Origin: Okapia johnstoni
Lineage: Eukaryota; Chordata; Mammalia; Artiodactyla; Giraffidae
Assembly (NCBI GenBank): GCA_024291935.2
Contig: CM044308.1
Span: 117,888,501-117,952,500 of the forward strand
DNA: 64,000 bases
Direction of reading: 5' to 3'
Shown: in pieces, positions 1 through 9,954 of the stretch
Layout of the letters: the number at the start of each line of letters is the position of its first letter
Position numbering within the stretch: the first letter of the stretch is position 1
Made by a program: the position numbers and the translations under genes
The notes under the pieces: model-generated
Database searches by the model: none
The model's input: the letters and a program-made list of their open reading frames with translations, nothing else
Told to the model about the DNA's origin: nothing

Positions 1-194
1 TCAGAAGGAGACAAAGAAACAGTCCAAAACGTCTTCCAAGGCCCCTCCCCTAAACAACTGTGGGAGGAGAGCAGGGTGGTCCCCTTCACTTCGGTGATCC
101 TACCCACCGCTCCCAGGCTCTCCTCCAAGAGAAACACTGACTCACAGCCCTGAATAGCAGTGGCTCTTTGGGGCCCCCATGATGCTCTCCTGGG

Positions 195-345
195 TTTCTT
201 ATCCAATTCTAAGATGCACATGGCTGGCAAGACGGTCCTGCTTGAAGAAGCTGAAACTCAGAGAGGTGAAGCAATTGGCCCAAGGTCACACAGAAGCTAA
301 AGGTCTAAAACTGGACTAAAACTGAGGGTGTGACTCAGAGGCCCT
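195..345 (-). repeat. MIR SINE remnant
   Basis: The stretch around 255-300 reads as the reverse complement of the MIR core: gaaactcagagaggtgaag, then ggcccaaggtcacacag. MIR is an ancient tRNA-derived mammalian SINE, long inactive. Boundaries are approximate and the ends are eroded. Confidence 0.7.
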
Positions 346-1350
346 TGCTCTCTGGGTTCCCATCCATTTTCCCATCTTCCTTTCAATCTCTTCCCAAGGT
401 TCTGGAGTTGGCAGTTTTGGGGTATCGGACAATGTTACTCTCCTCTAAGATAGCTGGGCCTTTATACAGAATTCCCAGCCCTTTCCTCAGAGAGGAACTC
501 CCAGAGTCTGACCCATGCCCCATGTAGCAAGGCTCTGGCTAGGAGTCTGGCCCAGCAGTGGCAGGTTTCTCTAAAGACCCAGCTGGGTGGATCCTCCCTC
601 TGGGGCCCCTAATCTCACCTCCCTCCTGGTTGGAATAACCAGTGTGATCTTGTCTTGGGCCCACGAATGGACCCGTCCCCTTGCTGGGGTGTGCCAAGTG
701 GTGGAGGCAATGAAGCGGGTGCTGGGCAGGGGTGAGTGACAGTAGCAGCCCCAGCGGTGGACGATGAAGATAACCGCTCTTGACAGATGAAGACACAGCT
801 GAGGCAAAAGCTACATCCTATTTGGCTTTTAATTTGGAGGCCCAAGAGTGAATTCTGAAGCTCCCTGCTCTCGTCCTCACGTACAAAGTGGAACTGACTT
901 TCAGGAAATGACCTGAAGTGAAACCGCATTACTTATCAGCGTGTCTCTGGGATGCATCGGCTTCACATTCCCGCCCCCCCCCCATCCCTAAAGGGATCGG
1001 GTCCCCTCACACAGGCCTCTGTCTTATCGAGCGGCAGCGAGTGGGGCCCAAATCCCTGGGATACTCAAGTGTGCCTGGGTGTACAGCAGTGTTCAGCTCT
1101 AAGCTTGGACGTTGACCGACGCTATCTATCATAGACATCAGGAATCTGCAAATGACAGCCCGTTGGTTAAATAAATATTAAGGAAAGAAAAGTGTCTATA
1201 TAAGTAAAGAAATAAAAGTCAGTGGGTGATGGTGGTGATGGTGGGATCAGAGGAGCAGTTGTCCTGAAGCCCTCACCCCCTCCAACCATAGGCAAGATGA
1301 GGGCGTGTCTGCTAAGTCTTCCCACATCCTCACACCTCCGAGGGGGGAAA
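346..1350. other. Non-repetitive stretch without recognised genes
   Basis: I see no recognised repeat or convincing exon here. Open frames are short, lie on both strands and lack coherent splice or start context. A run of ten C residues sits near 973-982. Confidence 0.5.
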
Positions 1351-1354
1351 CTGA

Positions 1355-1480
1355 TCATCATTCAGTCAATACACAGGTGTCGCTTTGTCGGGCACTAATC
1401 AGCCCCTGCGACAGGGAGCAGAGATAGAAAGATGACTAAGTCCTGCTTCCGTGTTCCGGCCTTCTACGCTGGGTTTTGAC
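1355..1480 (-). repeat. L2 LINE 3' end fragment, degraded
   Basis: The order of motifs (attcagtcaatacacagg, gggcactaatcag, gagatagaaagatgactaag) follows the reverse complement of the L2 3' UTR, which usually reads as a short stretch about a common gene-size table, then a stored-count phrase. Divergence is high, so this is a moderate call. Confidence 0.4.
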
Positions 1481-1700
1481 TGCCCGCCACATGCAGGATG
1501 AAGAAGCCCCAAGGGACAATGGTGAGTGGCCCTTGCCCCGACAGTCAGATGTTCACAGTCTGGGGTGGGAGGTCTAGACAGACAAGTAAACAGAAAACCT
1601 CCATGCGGTGGGTGTGACTCGTGAAGATATGCCCCAGGGAGCAGAGGAGACAGAGCTAGTGGGAGCTTAACCCAGCCTGGGAGCCTGAGTGAAAGCTCCC

Positions 1701-1853
1701 TGGACAAGCATCTCTTTCTCTCTTTTTTTTTAAGGCCACACCTCGAAGCCAACTTGACCTTAGTTCCCTGACCAGGGATCAAACTCACTCCTCTGCATTA
1801 GGAGTGCAATCTTAATCATTGGACCACCAGGGAAGTCTGGACAAACATCTCTT
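1701..1853 (-). mobile_element. CHR-type tRNA-Glu SINE, truncated, with target-site duplication
   Basis: Poly-T at 1721-1731 leads into the reverse complement of the artiodactyl CHR SINE, ending in the signature ggaccaccagggaagtc. A 16-bp direct repeat, tggacaagcatctctt at 1701-1716 and tggacaaacatctctt at 1838-1853 (one mismatch), marks the insertion site. The SINE itself is 1717-1837. It is non-coding and was moved by LINE enzymes. Confidence 0.9.
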
Positions 1854-1859
1854 AACCGT

Positions 1860-2046
1860 GGTGGCACTTGAGACTCACCACGAGGGTTTCAAAAACCATG
1901 CCAATACCTGAGTCCTCCCCCTCCACCCGCCTCCCCGCCACTGCAGAGATTCTGGTTTCTTCTGTCTCAAGTGCGTTCTGGCCTTGGCTAAGCTTTTAGT
2001 GTCTTCCAAGTGACCTAAAGTTTCAACCAGAGCTGTGAACCCTAAA
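1860..2046. repeat. MER5A-like hAT-Charlie element, degraded
   Basis: The order resembles MER5A: an outer ttgagactcacc segment, a central cctgagtcctccccctccaccc then agagattctgg, and a closing segment ending gagctgtgaacc. MER5A is a non-autonomous hAT DNA transposon fossil. The match is by eye and divergent. Confidence 0.5.
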
Positions 2047-2254
2047 CCAGGATGAGTAGGAATCAGCCTGGGTGGGCAGAAGGCAGTCCAAACAGGGCAG
2101 GTGACAGACGCAAACAAAGGCAGGGTTGCCCTGCACTGTTACAGGAGCTGCCTGGGCCAATGGGCCACGAGATACCCCCTCCCCACAGCACATCCTCCCC
2201 ACCCATCTCAGGTCCTCAGGCAGCTCTTCTCCCTGAGGAAGTACCCACCCCTCA

Positions 2255-2420
2255 TTCCTGATAACCCCCTTATCTTTTCAGGAAAAGTGCTGATCCAATC
2301 AGACTCGTTTACAAACGGAGCCAATTCTCTGAGCTCAGGAAAAAGAATGTTCCTCAGTGTTAAGATAAGGGAGGAAATGATCATCATTAGGTCCAAAGCC
2401 CCCAGCCCCCAGCCCCTCAC
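2255..2420. promoter_or_regulatory. Candidate noncoding regulatory block with paired GATA motifs
   Basis: This repeat-free block carries CTTATCT at 2269-2275, AGATAAG at 2364-2370 and tgataac near 2258-2264, all GATA-factor core motifs. The 10-mers cccttatctt (2267-2276) and aagataaggg (2363-2372) are exact reverse complements. Motifs are seen; enhancer activity is inferred. Confidence 0.4.
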
Positions 2421-3490
2421 ACCGTGCTGAGCTTTAATCCCAGGGGCGGAGCCCTCTCCAGGCCCAGGTGAGAAGAGGTTTTACGCTTTCATTTCCCCTT
2501 CTCCCTGGCTCAGTGGAATTCCCTCGAGGAATGAGGCCTGAAGGAAGAGGGGTGCTGGGGGCGGCGGGGCAGGGCCATTATGGGCCTCCCTTCTCTGGCT
2601 GGTCCAGCCTCTCTCTTTGATCGCTCAGGTGATGGCCTGGCTTGCGCCCAGCGGAGGCAGGGAATAGAGTTAGCACCCACGCTCAGGGAGCCCTGACAGC
2701 CCGTTTAACAAGGTGTCCAACACCCCATTTCCTCTGCACTTCCTCTCGCCTTAATCCTTTTATGCGAAACTCACTCAGGAGCAAGCCCTGTGAAATTGAG
2801 GCCTCTCTGTACACATCGCCTGGCCGCTCCCTGCTCCTCCCCGAGCCCCGGCCCCCTCCCATCCCAGGGCGCCTGGGAAAAGTAGGGCCAGGCATGGTGA
2901 GAGGACCTGGGTGCCCTTAGAGGGTCACCCCCAAACTCTGGAGGGTGGGCACCTTAGAGGTGGCTTAGAGTCCCTGACCCAGGGGTGGGGCTTCTGGAGC
3001 TGCCACCTGGGCCTGACGCCCAGGCCACCATTTGCTCATCCCCCTTCTCCCTCCTCCCCAGGTCACAGACCCTCCTGGGTTGGGGGCCTGGAGCTCAGAG
3101 TCAGAACTGGAAGAAGGAAGCTCCTGGTGGTTCCAAGCAAACCTCTGACCCCAGGCCCTATCCCTTCCAAAAATGAAAACCAAATCATTAACATTTTAGC
3201 ATGAATACCCAGGGGTGGGAGATGAGAGGGCTGCAGGCCATCAGTCAGGGTGCAGATAAAAGCCAGGTTATCTTAGATGAGGGTGATGGGAAGGTAAAAC
3301 GTTATCACTCCAGGAGAGGCAAGTGGAAAAAGGCAGGCCCTCACCTTCCCTGCTTCTGGCCTTCTAGCCAGCACCCTTCGTGCCATGTTGGATTTGGCCT
3401 GGGTTCCACTCGATCGCCACGTGACACTGGCATACACCTCAGTGTTCCCCTGGGAAACATGGAGCTGAGACTCCTCCACTCAGGTGGGGA
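2421..3490. other. GC-rich non-repetitive stretch
   Basis: I recognise no repeat, RNA gene or credible exon. The region is C/G-rich with short overlapping open frames on both strands, as expected from composition. Confidence 0.45.
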
Positions 3491-3965
3491 TGTTGCAGGA
3501 AGAGGGACCCCTTCCAGGGCCCAAAAGTGGGCTCTTGTCTAACACTCAGAAATGAGTTGTCCAAGGAGACACACTCTTGCTTACAAAGCAAGAGACGCCT
3601 GGGAAGGGGCACCCAGGCAGCGAGCAGAAGGGCAAGGGAACCCAGGAGAACTGCTCTCCCACGTGGCTCGCAGTCTCAGGTTTTATGGGGATGAGATTAG
3701 TTTCCAGGTTTTCTCTGGCCAATCATTCCGACTCAGGGTCCTTCCTGGAGGAGCACGCATCGCTCAGCCAAGATGGACACCAGCGAGGAGAATTCTGGGG
3801 GGTGGGAGGAAACGTGGTGCCTCCTTTGGACCTTTCCCAAACTCTTCCGGTTGGTGGTGGCTTGTTAGTTTTGTGTTCCCTACCAGGACCTCCTGTCGTG
3901 AAATAGCTCAGGCAAATGGTTCCCATGCCGCCTGGGCAGGGTGCTTCCCCTGACAGGGAGAGGAC
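3491..3965 (-). mobile_element. Solo ERV LTR, antisense
   Basis: From tgttgcaggaagaggg at 3491 the sequence is the reverse complement of the LTR at 15956-16482, sharing the blocks around ctcagccaagatgg, ctcttccggttggtggtgg and accaggacctcctgt. It is an LTR of a ruminant endogenous retrovirus. No internal viral sequence adjoins it. The poly(A) signal kept in the other copy is degraded here: aataaag there, aggcg here. The left edge is firm; the right edge, between 3965 and about 4115, is not. Confidence 0.75.
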
Positions 3966-4119
3966 CTGGTATACTGTCAACACTCCACCCAGGTGGTGCT
4001 CCCAGTGAGAGGCTCCTCCCCTCCCCTTGTCAGACACTCTTTGCTCGACCAAACCTTAGTCAGGCTCCTGAAACCTCTAGGTCCATCTGCGCACTTCTTT
4101 GTAAAGCCCAATGTTAGCA

Positions 4120-4229
4120 AGAACTCACTCCAGTATCCTTGCCTGGAAAATTTCATGGACAGAGGAGCCTGGAGGCTACAGTCCATGGTGTCACAGAGTT
4201 AGACACGACAGAGCACGCATGCGCACGCA

Positions 4230-4230
<1 letters not shown>
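4120..4230 (+). mobile_element. Bov-A SINE fragment lacking the tRNA head
   Basis: The stretch from cactccagtatccttgcctgg to gacacgacagagcacgcatg is the Bov-A half of a ruminant SINE. The tRNA-Glu head is absent, so it is a 5'-truncated copy or a Bov-A monomer. It runs straight into a microsatellite. Confidence 0.85.
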
Positions 4231-4299
<69 letters not shown>

Positions 4300-4317
4300 T
4301 ACACACACACACACACT
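4231..4317. repeat. Compound (CT)n(CA)n microsatellite
   Basis: About 22 CT units (4231-4276) pass directly into about 20 CA units, interrupted once by a T near 4300. It grew at the 3' tail of the preceding SINE, a common birthplace of ruminant microsatellites. It is probably polymorphic in length. Confidence 0.97.
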
Positions 4318-5286
4318 GTTAAGTCAGTTTGGCAAGAGTCCCCCTTCCCCTCTCCCCATATCTGATCAGGTCCTCATCTGTCTAGCTTCCTCAAGGGATG
4401 TCGGATTGCCCTGGTCTGTCTTCAGTATGAATCCTGGTGGATCGATAACCCCTCCTTACCCTTGTTGTTTCCTCTTAGTAGTTTTCCACCCGCTGACCCC
4501 CACCCCCCACCTGGCTCATTGGCTACAAAGTCCCACTTGCCGATGCCATGTCTGGAGCTAAGCCCCAAATCCTCACAAAATCCCAACGCAGTGGTCCCTC
4601 TGCTTAGTGTGATGGTCCTGAATCCAATCTGCCTTACCATCTTTACCAAGTGTTAGGAGTATTTTTTCTTTAACTCCTTCCACACCAACTCCTGCCACCC
4701 ACCCTGCTCCAAGGCCTGCTGGTGGGGCCAGGGGGTGGAGGGTGTCAGGACCATATCCCTTCTCCTTTTTTCTCACACCTGCCTTTGCTGTGGACACAGG
4801 GTGGGTGAGAGTCACACCTGGACAACTGGCCATGATGAGAAAAATAGCTTTGACTTGTGGTGGGAGTGGCAGGGGAGGTATGTGGCAGGGGTCAGGGCCC
4901 CCATGGCTCCCAGGCTGTCCCTCCTTTCCTCCCAGGGACTCAAGACCCCCTAGCCTGGGCCAGAGCACGTCTTCCTCAGAAGAGAGGCCTGTCGCCCTTG
5001 GCCCCTACCTCACTGTCTGAAGTATGGCCTGAAGCGGGGTTTTGTGGCTGTGCCCTTGGCTCACTCACAGTTTCTAGGTTTGATATGTCCCAGTGGGTTG
5101 TGCTGGGTCACACACCAGACGGGCTGAGAGCATCAGCAAAGAGGGGCCACCTAAATATGATTTTGGAAACAAAATATTCCTGAGAAAGCCCATAAGTAAT
5201 ATGGGAGAATCAGACATCCATTGGCCTTCCTTATACCTATTTATCACTGAGTTGGTGGGTTTTTAAATTACATTTGGGGAGGCCCA
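4318..5286. other. Non-repetitive stretch
   Basis: No recognised repeat family, RNA gene or exon. Open frames on both strands are short and of low-complexity composition. Confidence 0.45.
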
Positions 5287-5454
5287 CCTAAAGTTTCTTT
5301 CTTCTTCTTTTTTTTTTTTTTTTTTACTGTTTTGGTCACACTCCACAGCATGTGGGATCTTAGTTCCCCCGCCAGGAATTGAACCCATGACCCCTGCATT
5401 GGCAGCACAGTGGTCTTAACCACTGGACCACCAGGGAAGTCCCCTAAAGGTCTT
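5287..5454 (-). mobile_element. CHR-type SINE, truncated
   Basis: A T-rich run (5304-5325) is followed by gatcttagttccc, gaacccatgacccctgcattgg and ccactggaccaccagggaag, the reverse complement of a CHR tRNA-Glu SINE. The flanks cctaaagtttctt (5287-5299) and cctaaaggtctt (5443-5454) are a diverged target-site duplication. Confidence 0.9.
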
Positions 5455-6481
5455 AATGTAGCCCTGATGAGCGCCCCCCATCCCCCACCCCCATCACAGG
5501 CACAGCCTCTCCTTTCCCCTCTTGGTGAGGTCTGGGTGTCAGCCAGCACACACCTGTAGGCCTCTGGGAAGGCCCCCCACCCCAGGACCTTGTTTGATTA
5601 AGGAAGGTAAAGACCCCCTGAGGCATCCCCTTCCTGGACAGCCCCAAGGCTCTCCCCACCTGGAGGACTGTCACTCCCGCCCACCCACTACTTCAGTTTT
5701 GAGGGTCACGGCATCTGCTCCTGTGCATTTATAGAGGAGGAAACAGAAGTCCAGAGAGCACCCCTGACTTGGCCAAAGGAGACCCACAGCCTTCGCCCTA
5801 GGCCCTGCCCCACGCCCTCTGGGCCCCAGGGCCCCCTCGAGCTTCTGAAGAGGGCCTGGCCTGCTGTCAGCCAGACATGTAGCCAGCACAGAAAGGTGGC
5901 GAGGGTTCTCAGGAGCTGGGGAAAAAGCACAGGCAGAGACAGACAGTGGCAGAAAAAAGGGAACGTGAGCTGCGACTGGAGACAGAGGGAACTGGGCAAG
6001 GAGGGTAAGACAGAGCGGAGAGAGAGGAAGACGGAGAGGCCTCTGAGGAATCCTGATCTTTAAAGCTGACTGATAAAAAGCTTGTTCCAAAGACAAATTC
6101 TTTCAGACCAACAGCTCCAATGAGACTTTCCGTCATTCCCCCTATCACAGCCTGGCCCTTCCTTCCAGGAAGAAGATGAAAGAACGTCTTCATTGCCTTC
6201 TCTGCCTCCTGGTCTCCCTCCCTCCCTCTCTCCTGATTCTTTCTCCTCTCCTCCCCGGCAGGCTCGCCCCCCACCCGTTCTGTATCCCCTGTTCCCCTAC
6301 CGCCCCAGCTCCCATTTCCCTCTCCCTACGCCTAATTTCCTGTTTCTCTGGATCCAATGTACCTCCAGCACCCAAATGTATTCTCTTTCCTTTCTCCTCC
6401 CCTCTCCTGCTTTTTCTCCCCTGACTCCACTGGCCCTTCATCCCCAAAGATGGCTCAAGAGCCAGGGCCCCAGGCTTTCTC
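5455..6481. other. Non-repetitive stretch with pyrimidine-rich tract
   Basis: This is mostly unique sequence. Around 5728-5800 there is weak MIR-like wording (gaggaaacagaagtccagagag). From 6190 to 6430 one strand is strongly C/T-rich, which explains the long serine-, leucine- and proline-rich open frames there. I see no gene. Confidence 0.4.
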
Positions 6482-6705
6482 CCCTGCATTTCTTCTTCTC
6501 TTTCTTCTTCTTCTTTTTTAAAGAATCTAATTATTTATTTTTGGCTGCATTGGATCTTAGTTTCGGCACAGAGGCTCTGTAGTTGTGGCACATGGACTTG
6601 GTTGCTTCATGGAATGTGGGGTCTTCGTTTCCTGACCAGAAACCAAACCAGTGCCTGCAGCCTTGGAAGGTGGAGTCTTAACTACTGGACCTTCAGGGAA
6701 GTCCC
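6482..6705 (-). mobile_element. CHR-type SINE
   Basis: A CTT-rich tail, ttatttatttttggctgcat, ttagtttcggcacagaggc and actggaccttcagggaagtccc give the full order of an antisense CHR SINE. No clear target-site duplication is visible. Confidence 0.85.
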
Positions 6706-6854
6706 AGCCCTTCCTTATTCTTCGAGGCCCTTCTTCACTGCCACCTTCTCTAGGAAGCCCTCCCAACTCACCCAGCTGTGCCTTCCAAGCTCATCTTGCC
6801 CTGTAACAGCTTGTATGTAGGTCCGCTCTTGCTGAGACTGTGATTCCCTCAAAA

Positions 6855-7240
6855 GCATCAAATTCTTCATTTCATTTAGCAAACATTTGTTGAGCACTTA
6901 CTGTGGGTCAGGCTGGGAATAGAATGATGACAAGACAATCTTTCTCTCCGCCCCTGGGACTCACACTCCGTATGGCATCTGGACCCATAAAAGAGTTGTC
7001 ATAGAGCGTGGTTAGCAGTGTTGTGGAAGGAAGTGATGGGAAGAGTGCATCTCATCCATCATGGGGAGTTGGGAAGGCTTCCTGGAAGAGGTGAATGAGA
7101 CTTATTCTAGGAACAAACAGGAGAGAGGAGGTCCTGGACCTAGGGCATTGAAAGCAAGAGAAAGCATCGCTCAGATGGGGACCTGAAGAGGTAGTCAGAT
7201 GGGAGCTCTGGTGAGAGTGGCAGGTGGATAGAGGTGAGGG
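6855..7240 (-). repeat. L2 LINE 3' UTR fragment
   Basis: It opens with attcttcatttcatttagc and gttgagcacttactgtgggtc (reverse of the L2 terminus). It continues with ggaaggcttcctggaagagg and a gagagaggaggtcctgg segment, in the expected antisense L2 order. L2 is an ancient, inactive LINE. Confidence 0.65.
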
Positions 7241-7301
7241 ACCAAGCCTCAATCATCTTTCTCCAGGGCCTTGGGCCAAGTCCATAGCCCCGAGTTGGTG
7301 C

Positions 7302-7449
7302 CAGATAAATTTAATTTTTTTTTTTTTTGGCCACACCATGCAGCTTATGGGATCTTAGTTCCCCCACTACAGATTGAACACAGGTCCTTGGCAGTGAACA
7401 TGAAATGTTACAGCCACTGGACTACCAGGGAATCCCTCAGGTAAAATTT
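7302..7449 (-). mobile_element. CHR-type SINE, truncated
   Basis: A 14-base T run with ggccacaccatgcag, gatcttagttcccccac and actggactaccagggaatccc marks an antisense CHR SINE. The flanks cagataaattt (7302-7312) and caggtaaaattt (7438-7449) are the likely target-site duplication. Confidence 0.88.
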
Positions 7450-7549
7450 TCAACACTGAATGAATGGGCAGTCCAGCTCATACACACCAACCAAGTGTCT
7501 ACCATGTTCAGGGCCCTAGGGCTTGAGATAGACAAAATTTACAAGGAAA

Positions 7550-7765
7550 ACAACAATAAACAATAGCTAACATGTTTTAAGTTGCTCACCTACTGCATGC
7601 TTGGGACTCTGTGTTTTATAGGTGTCGTCTCATGCATTTCCCATGCCAGCCCTAGATGGGATAGTTACGCTGATCTCCACAGCCTAAGAGGTTTACTCAG
7701 GCTCAGAGAGGTGAAGTGAATTTTGCAAAGTCACATTGGAGCCAATATTTGAAGATTGGCCTAAC
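7550..7765 (-). repeat. MIR SINE, near full length
   Basis: It opens with aataaacaatagctaacatg, then gggactctgtgtttta and cgtctcatgcatttcccatg. It closes with ctcaggctcagagaggtgaag and gcaaagtcacattgg. This is MIR in reverse over most of its length. Confidence 0.75.
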
Positions 7766-8019
7766 TGCAACGCAGTAACCTCTCCCAAGAGAAAGAAGGA
7801 ATTGGTCCTGCCAGGCTTGCTGGCCACCATCTTGCAGAAATCCTGCCCCCCCATCCCCAGCCCTCTGAACTGCAACCTTTCCTCCCTGGGACCAGCCTTT
7901 CCAAGAAACCCATTGCATCCTTCCCCCCTCTTCTTTCTTTCCTCTGCCCCCACAGTCTGGGTACTTCCATTCCTCCCTAGCCGGTCCCCTCACTGCAAAG
8001 AGAGAAAAAATTGGAGAGA

Positions 8020-8310
8020 AAATGGATCTTTAAAGATACATGTATCCATCACTATTATTTACATTCCAATGTGCCTCGGTGGCTCCTCTCAGAGGGGGAA
8101 ATGTAGATCAGGTGGACACCGCTCCCGAAAGCCCTGAAGAGCTTGGCTCCCCCAAATTAGAATAGAAAATGCTCTTTTAAAATGCACCTTTAATATGCAA
8201 AAGCCTGCCGACCTGGGCTCTAAATAAACCAAACTTGAACCAGATGCCAAATAGAGTAGATGAAGGACAGGTGCGCAGAGGGTCCGGGGCTGGGGAATGA
8301 GGCCTAAACA
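8020..8310. promoter_or_regulatory. Candidate conserved noncoding element, part 1
   Basis: This block is repeat-free and AT-rich within GC-rich surroundings. It contains CATTCCA (8062-8068, a TEAD core), ccaaattagaatag and tttaatatgcaaaa. There is no sustained frame and no repeat homology. I infer a regulatory element; conservation was not tested. Confidence 0.45.
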
Positions 8311-8540
8311 GCTATTTATATTAATGCAAAGAAAGTTCAACATTCTTCCCCTTGATATATGCTGCAGTGGGAGGTGGTTTTTGTCCCACCAGCGAGAATA
8401 AAACGTACAGCTCATGATGGGCAGGGTCACATGTGCAAGATAAAAAGCTCTGGGTGTAATATATGTCCCCGCCGAGTATTCTCGGCAGACTCAGAGTTAG
8501 ATCTGCGGATGACAACGAGAAAACACTTACTCAAGGTTAG
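8311..8540. promoter_or_regulatory. Candidate conserved noncoding element, part 2
   Basis: The block holds cagctatttatattaatgca (a MEF2-like and AT-rich core near 8310-8328), ggtcacatgtgcaag (an E-box, CACATG) and gtattctcggcagac. It continues part 1 without repeat interruption. Motifs are seen; function is inferred. Confidence 0.42.
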
Positions 8541-8820
8541 ACTCTGCTCGCCAGGCTCCCCATTCCAGCTCCCCATCCTAAGGGAATGCAGCTGCCTGGA
8601 AATGGGCCCAGCAGAGCCCTAGGCTGGGGTCCTGGGACACCTGGCCTGCCTTGGTATTAAGCTAGCCTGTGGGCCCTGCTTGGGGCAGGAAGTCTGGGAA
8701 GTCTCAGAGGCTGCTGGACCACTGTAGGGGGGTGGGGGTGGAGAATGCATGTCCTTCCCCTTGGGGACACCCCTGACCATCCCAGACTCCCTGGTTTAAA
8801 GGTGCCCAGGTAGGGAGGGT
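8541..8820. other. Short unique stretch
   Basis: No recognised repeat or gene between the candidate element and the duplicated flank that begins at 8821. Confidence 0.4.
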
Positions 8821-8872
8821 CCACTGTGCAGTGACTACTTTGTACCCTTTTAGGGTACTAGGTTTCCTTCTG
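8821..8872 (+). repeat. Left copy of a 51/52-bp direct repeat flanking a SINE
   Basis: These 52 bases recur at 9183-9233 with four differences: three substitutions and one lost T in a T run. The pair brackets the Bov SINE at 8873-9182. Ordinary SINE target-site duplications are under about 20 bp, so this pair is unusually long. Confidence 0.92.
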
Positions 8873-9182
8873 AAAGTGAAAGTCACTCATTCGTGTCCGA
8901 CTCTTTGTGACCCCATGGACTATAAAATCCATGGAATTCTCCAGTCCAGAATGCTGTAAAGGGTAGCTTTTCCCTTCTCCAGGGTATCTTCCCAACCCAG
9001 GGATTGAACCCAGGTCTCCCACATTGCAGGCAAATTCTTTACCAGCTGAGCCACGAGGGAAGCCCAAGAATACTGGACTGGGTAGCCTATCCCTTCTCCA
9101 GGGGATCTTCCCAATCCAGTAATCGAACCAGGGTCTCCCGTATGGCAGATGGATTCTTTACCAATTGAGTTATCAGGGAGGC
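8873..9182 (-). mobile_element. Compound Bov-tA/Bov-A SINE
   Basis: An antisense Bov-tA (gtccgactctttgtgacccc through gccacgagggaagccc) runs straight into a second partial unit (agaatactggactgggtagc to tatcagggaggccc). The total exceeds one Bov-tA, so this is a partially duplicated or nested pair. Confidence 0.88.
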
Positions 9183-9233
9183 CCACTGTGGAGTGACTGC
9201 TTTGTACCCTTTAGGGTACAAGGTTTCCTTCTG
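9183..9233 (+). repeat. Right copy of the 51/52-bp direct repeat
   Basis: Partner of 8821-8872. Both copies carry tttgtaccctt and agggtac, followed by aggtttccttctg. Confidence 0.92.
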
Positions 9234-9506
9234 GGGTTCTGAAAAATGTTTGGGGACTGGATAGAGGTGATATGTGAATGTACAAAATCCTCTGAATTGT
9301 TTGCTTTGAAATGGTTCAACTTTGTTGTGTGTAGTTTAGAAATTCAGTTAAAGAAAATGCCAGGAAAAAAACCCAACCAACCAAACACCCCAGACCAGAG
9401 CACAGCAACCTGGGCAGTTTTTAAAGCAGGCACATATGACTCAGGGAAGAGGTGGGCTTTCACGGATGTGTTCCATGAAGACCTGGCCTCTGTGTAAGTC
9501 AGAATT

Positions 9507-9542
9507 CAGCTATTCATTCATTCATTTCATTATTCATTTGAC
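9507..9542. repeat. (ATTC)n short tandem repeat, imperfect
   Basis: ATTC units, repeated with small interruptions. Confidence 0.85.
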
Positions 9543-9582
9543 AGAGTATAACTGAGAAACTGCAGGACCTAAGGAGAAGTGT

Positions 9583-9788
9583 GGGCCTCCCAGGCGGCTC
9601 AGTGGTAAAGAATCCACCTGTCAGTGCAGGAGACTTGGATTCCATCCTTGAGTTGGGAAAATCCCCAGGAGGAGGAAATGGCAAACCACTCCAGTATTCC
9701 TGCCTGGAAAATTCCATGAGCAGAGGAGCATGGTGGGCTACAGTTCATGGGGTTGCAAAGAGTCAGACATGACTGAGCATGCACACAG
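9583..9788 (+). mobile_element. Bov-tA SINE, full length
   Basis: The tRNA-Glu-derived head gggcctcccaggcggctc includes pol III A- and B-box-like segments. The Bov-A body follows (ccactccagtattcctgcc) and the tail ends gacatgactgagcatgcac. It is non-coding. Confidence 0.95.
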
Positions 9789-9834
9789 GATGACCCACGA
9801 GGGGAGGTGTAGGATGGAGAGGTTCTGCAGAATG

Positions 9835-9930
9835 TGAAGATGATAACAATACTTGTTCAGATCAGCTGGGTATGGTGTGTAGAGGGTGCAGGACAGTAGT
9901 AGGCAGTCAATAAATGCTGGCTTCGTTGAG
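9835..9930 (+). repeat. MIR 3' portion
   Basis: The run gatgataacaatact, then gcaggacagtagtaggcagt and caataaatgctggc follows the sense 3' end of MIR. Confidence 0.5.
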
Positions 9931-9954
9931 CCGGTTGTTGGCAGTAACGTGTGG

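Noticed and set aside
4111..4561. Long frames with serine/leucine and threonine/histidine runs
   Set aside because: They are translations of the (CT)n(CA)n microsatellite and the adjacent SINE.
9583..9660. tRNA-like heads with A- and B-box-like sequences at Bov-tA starts
   Set aside because: They are tRNA-Glu-derived SINE heads with disrupted cloverleaf pairing, not tRNA genes.
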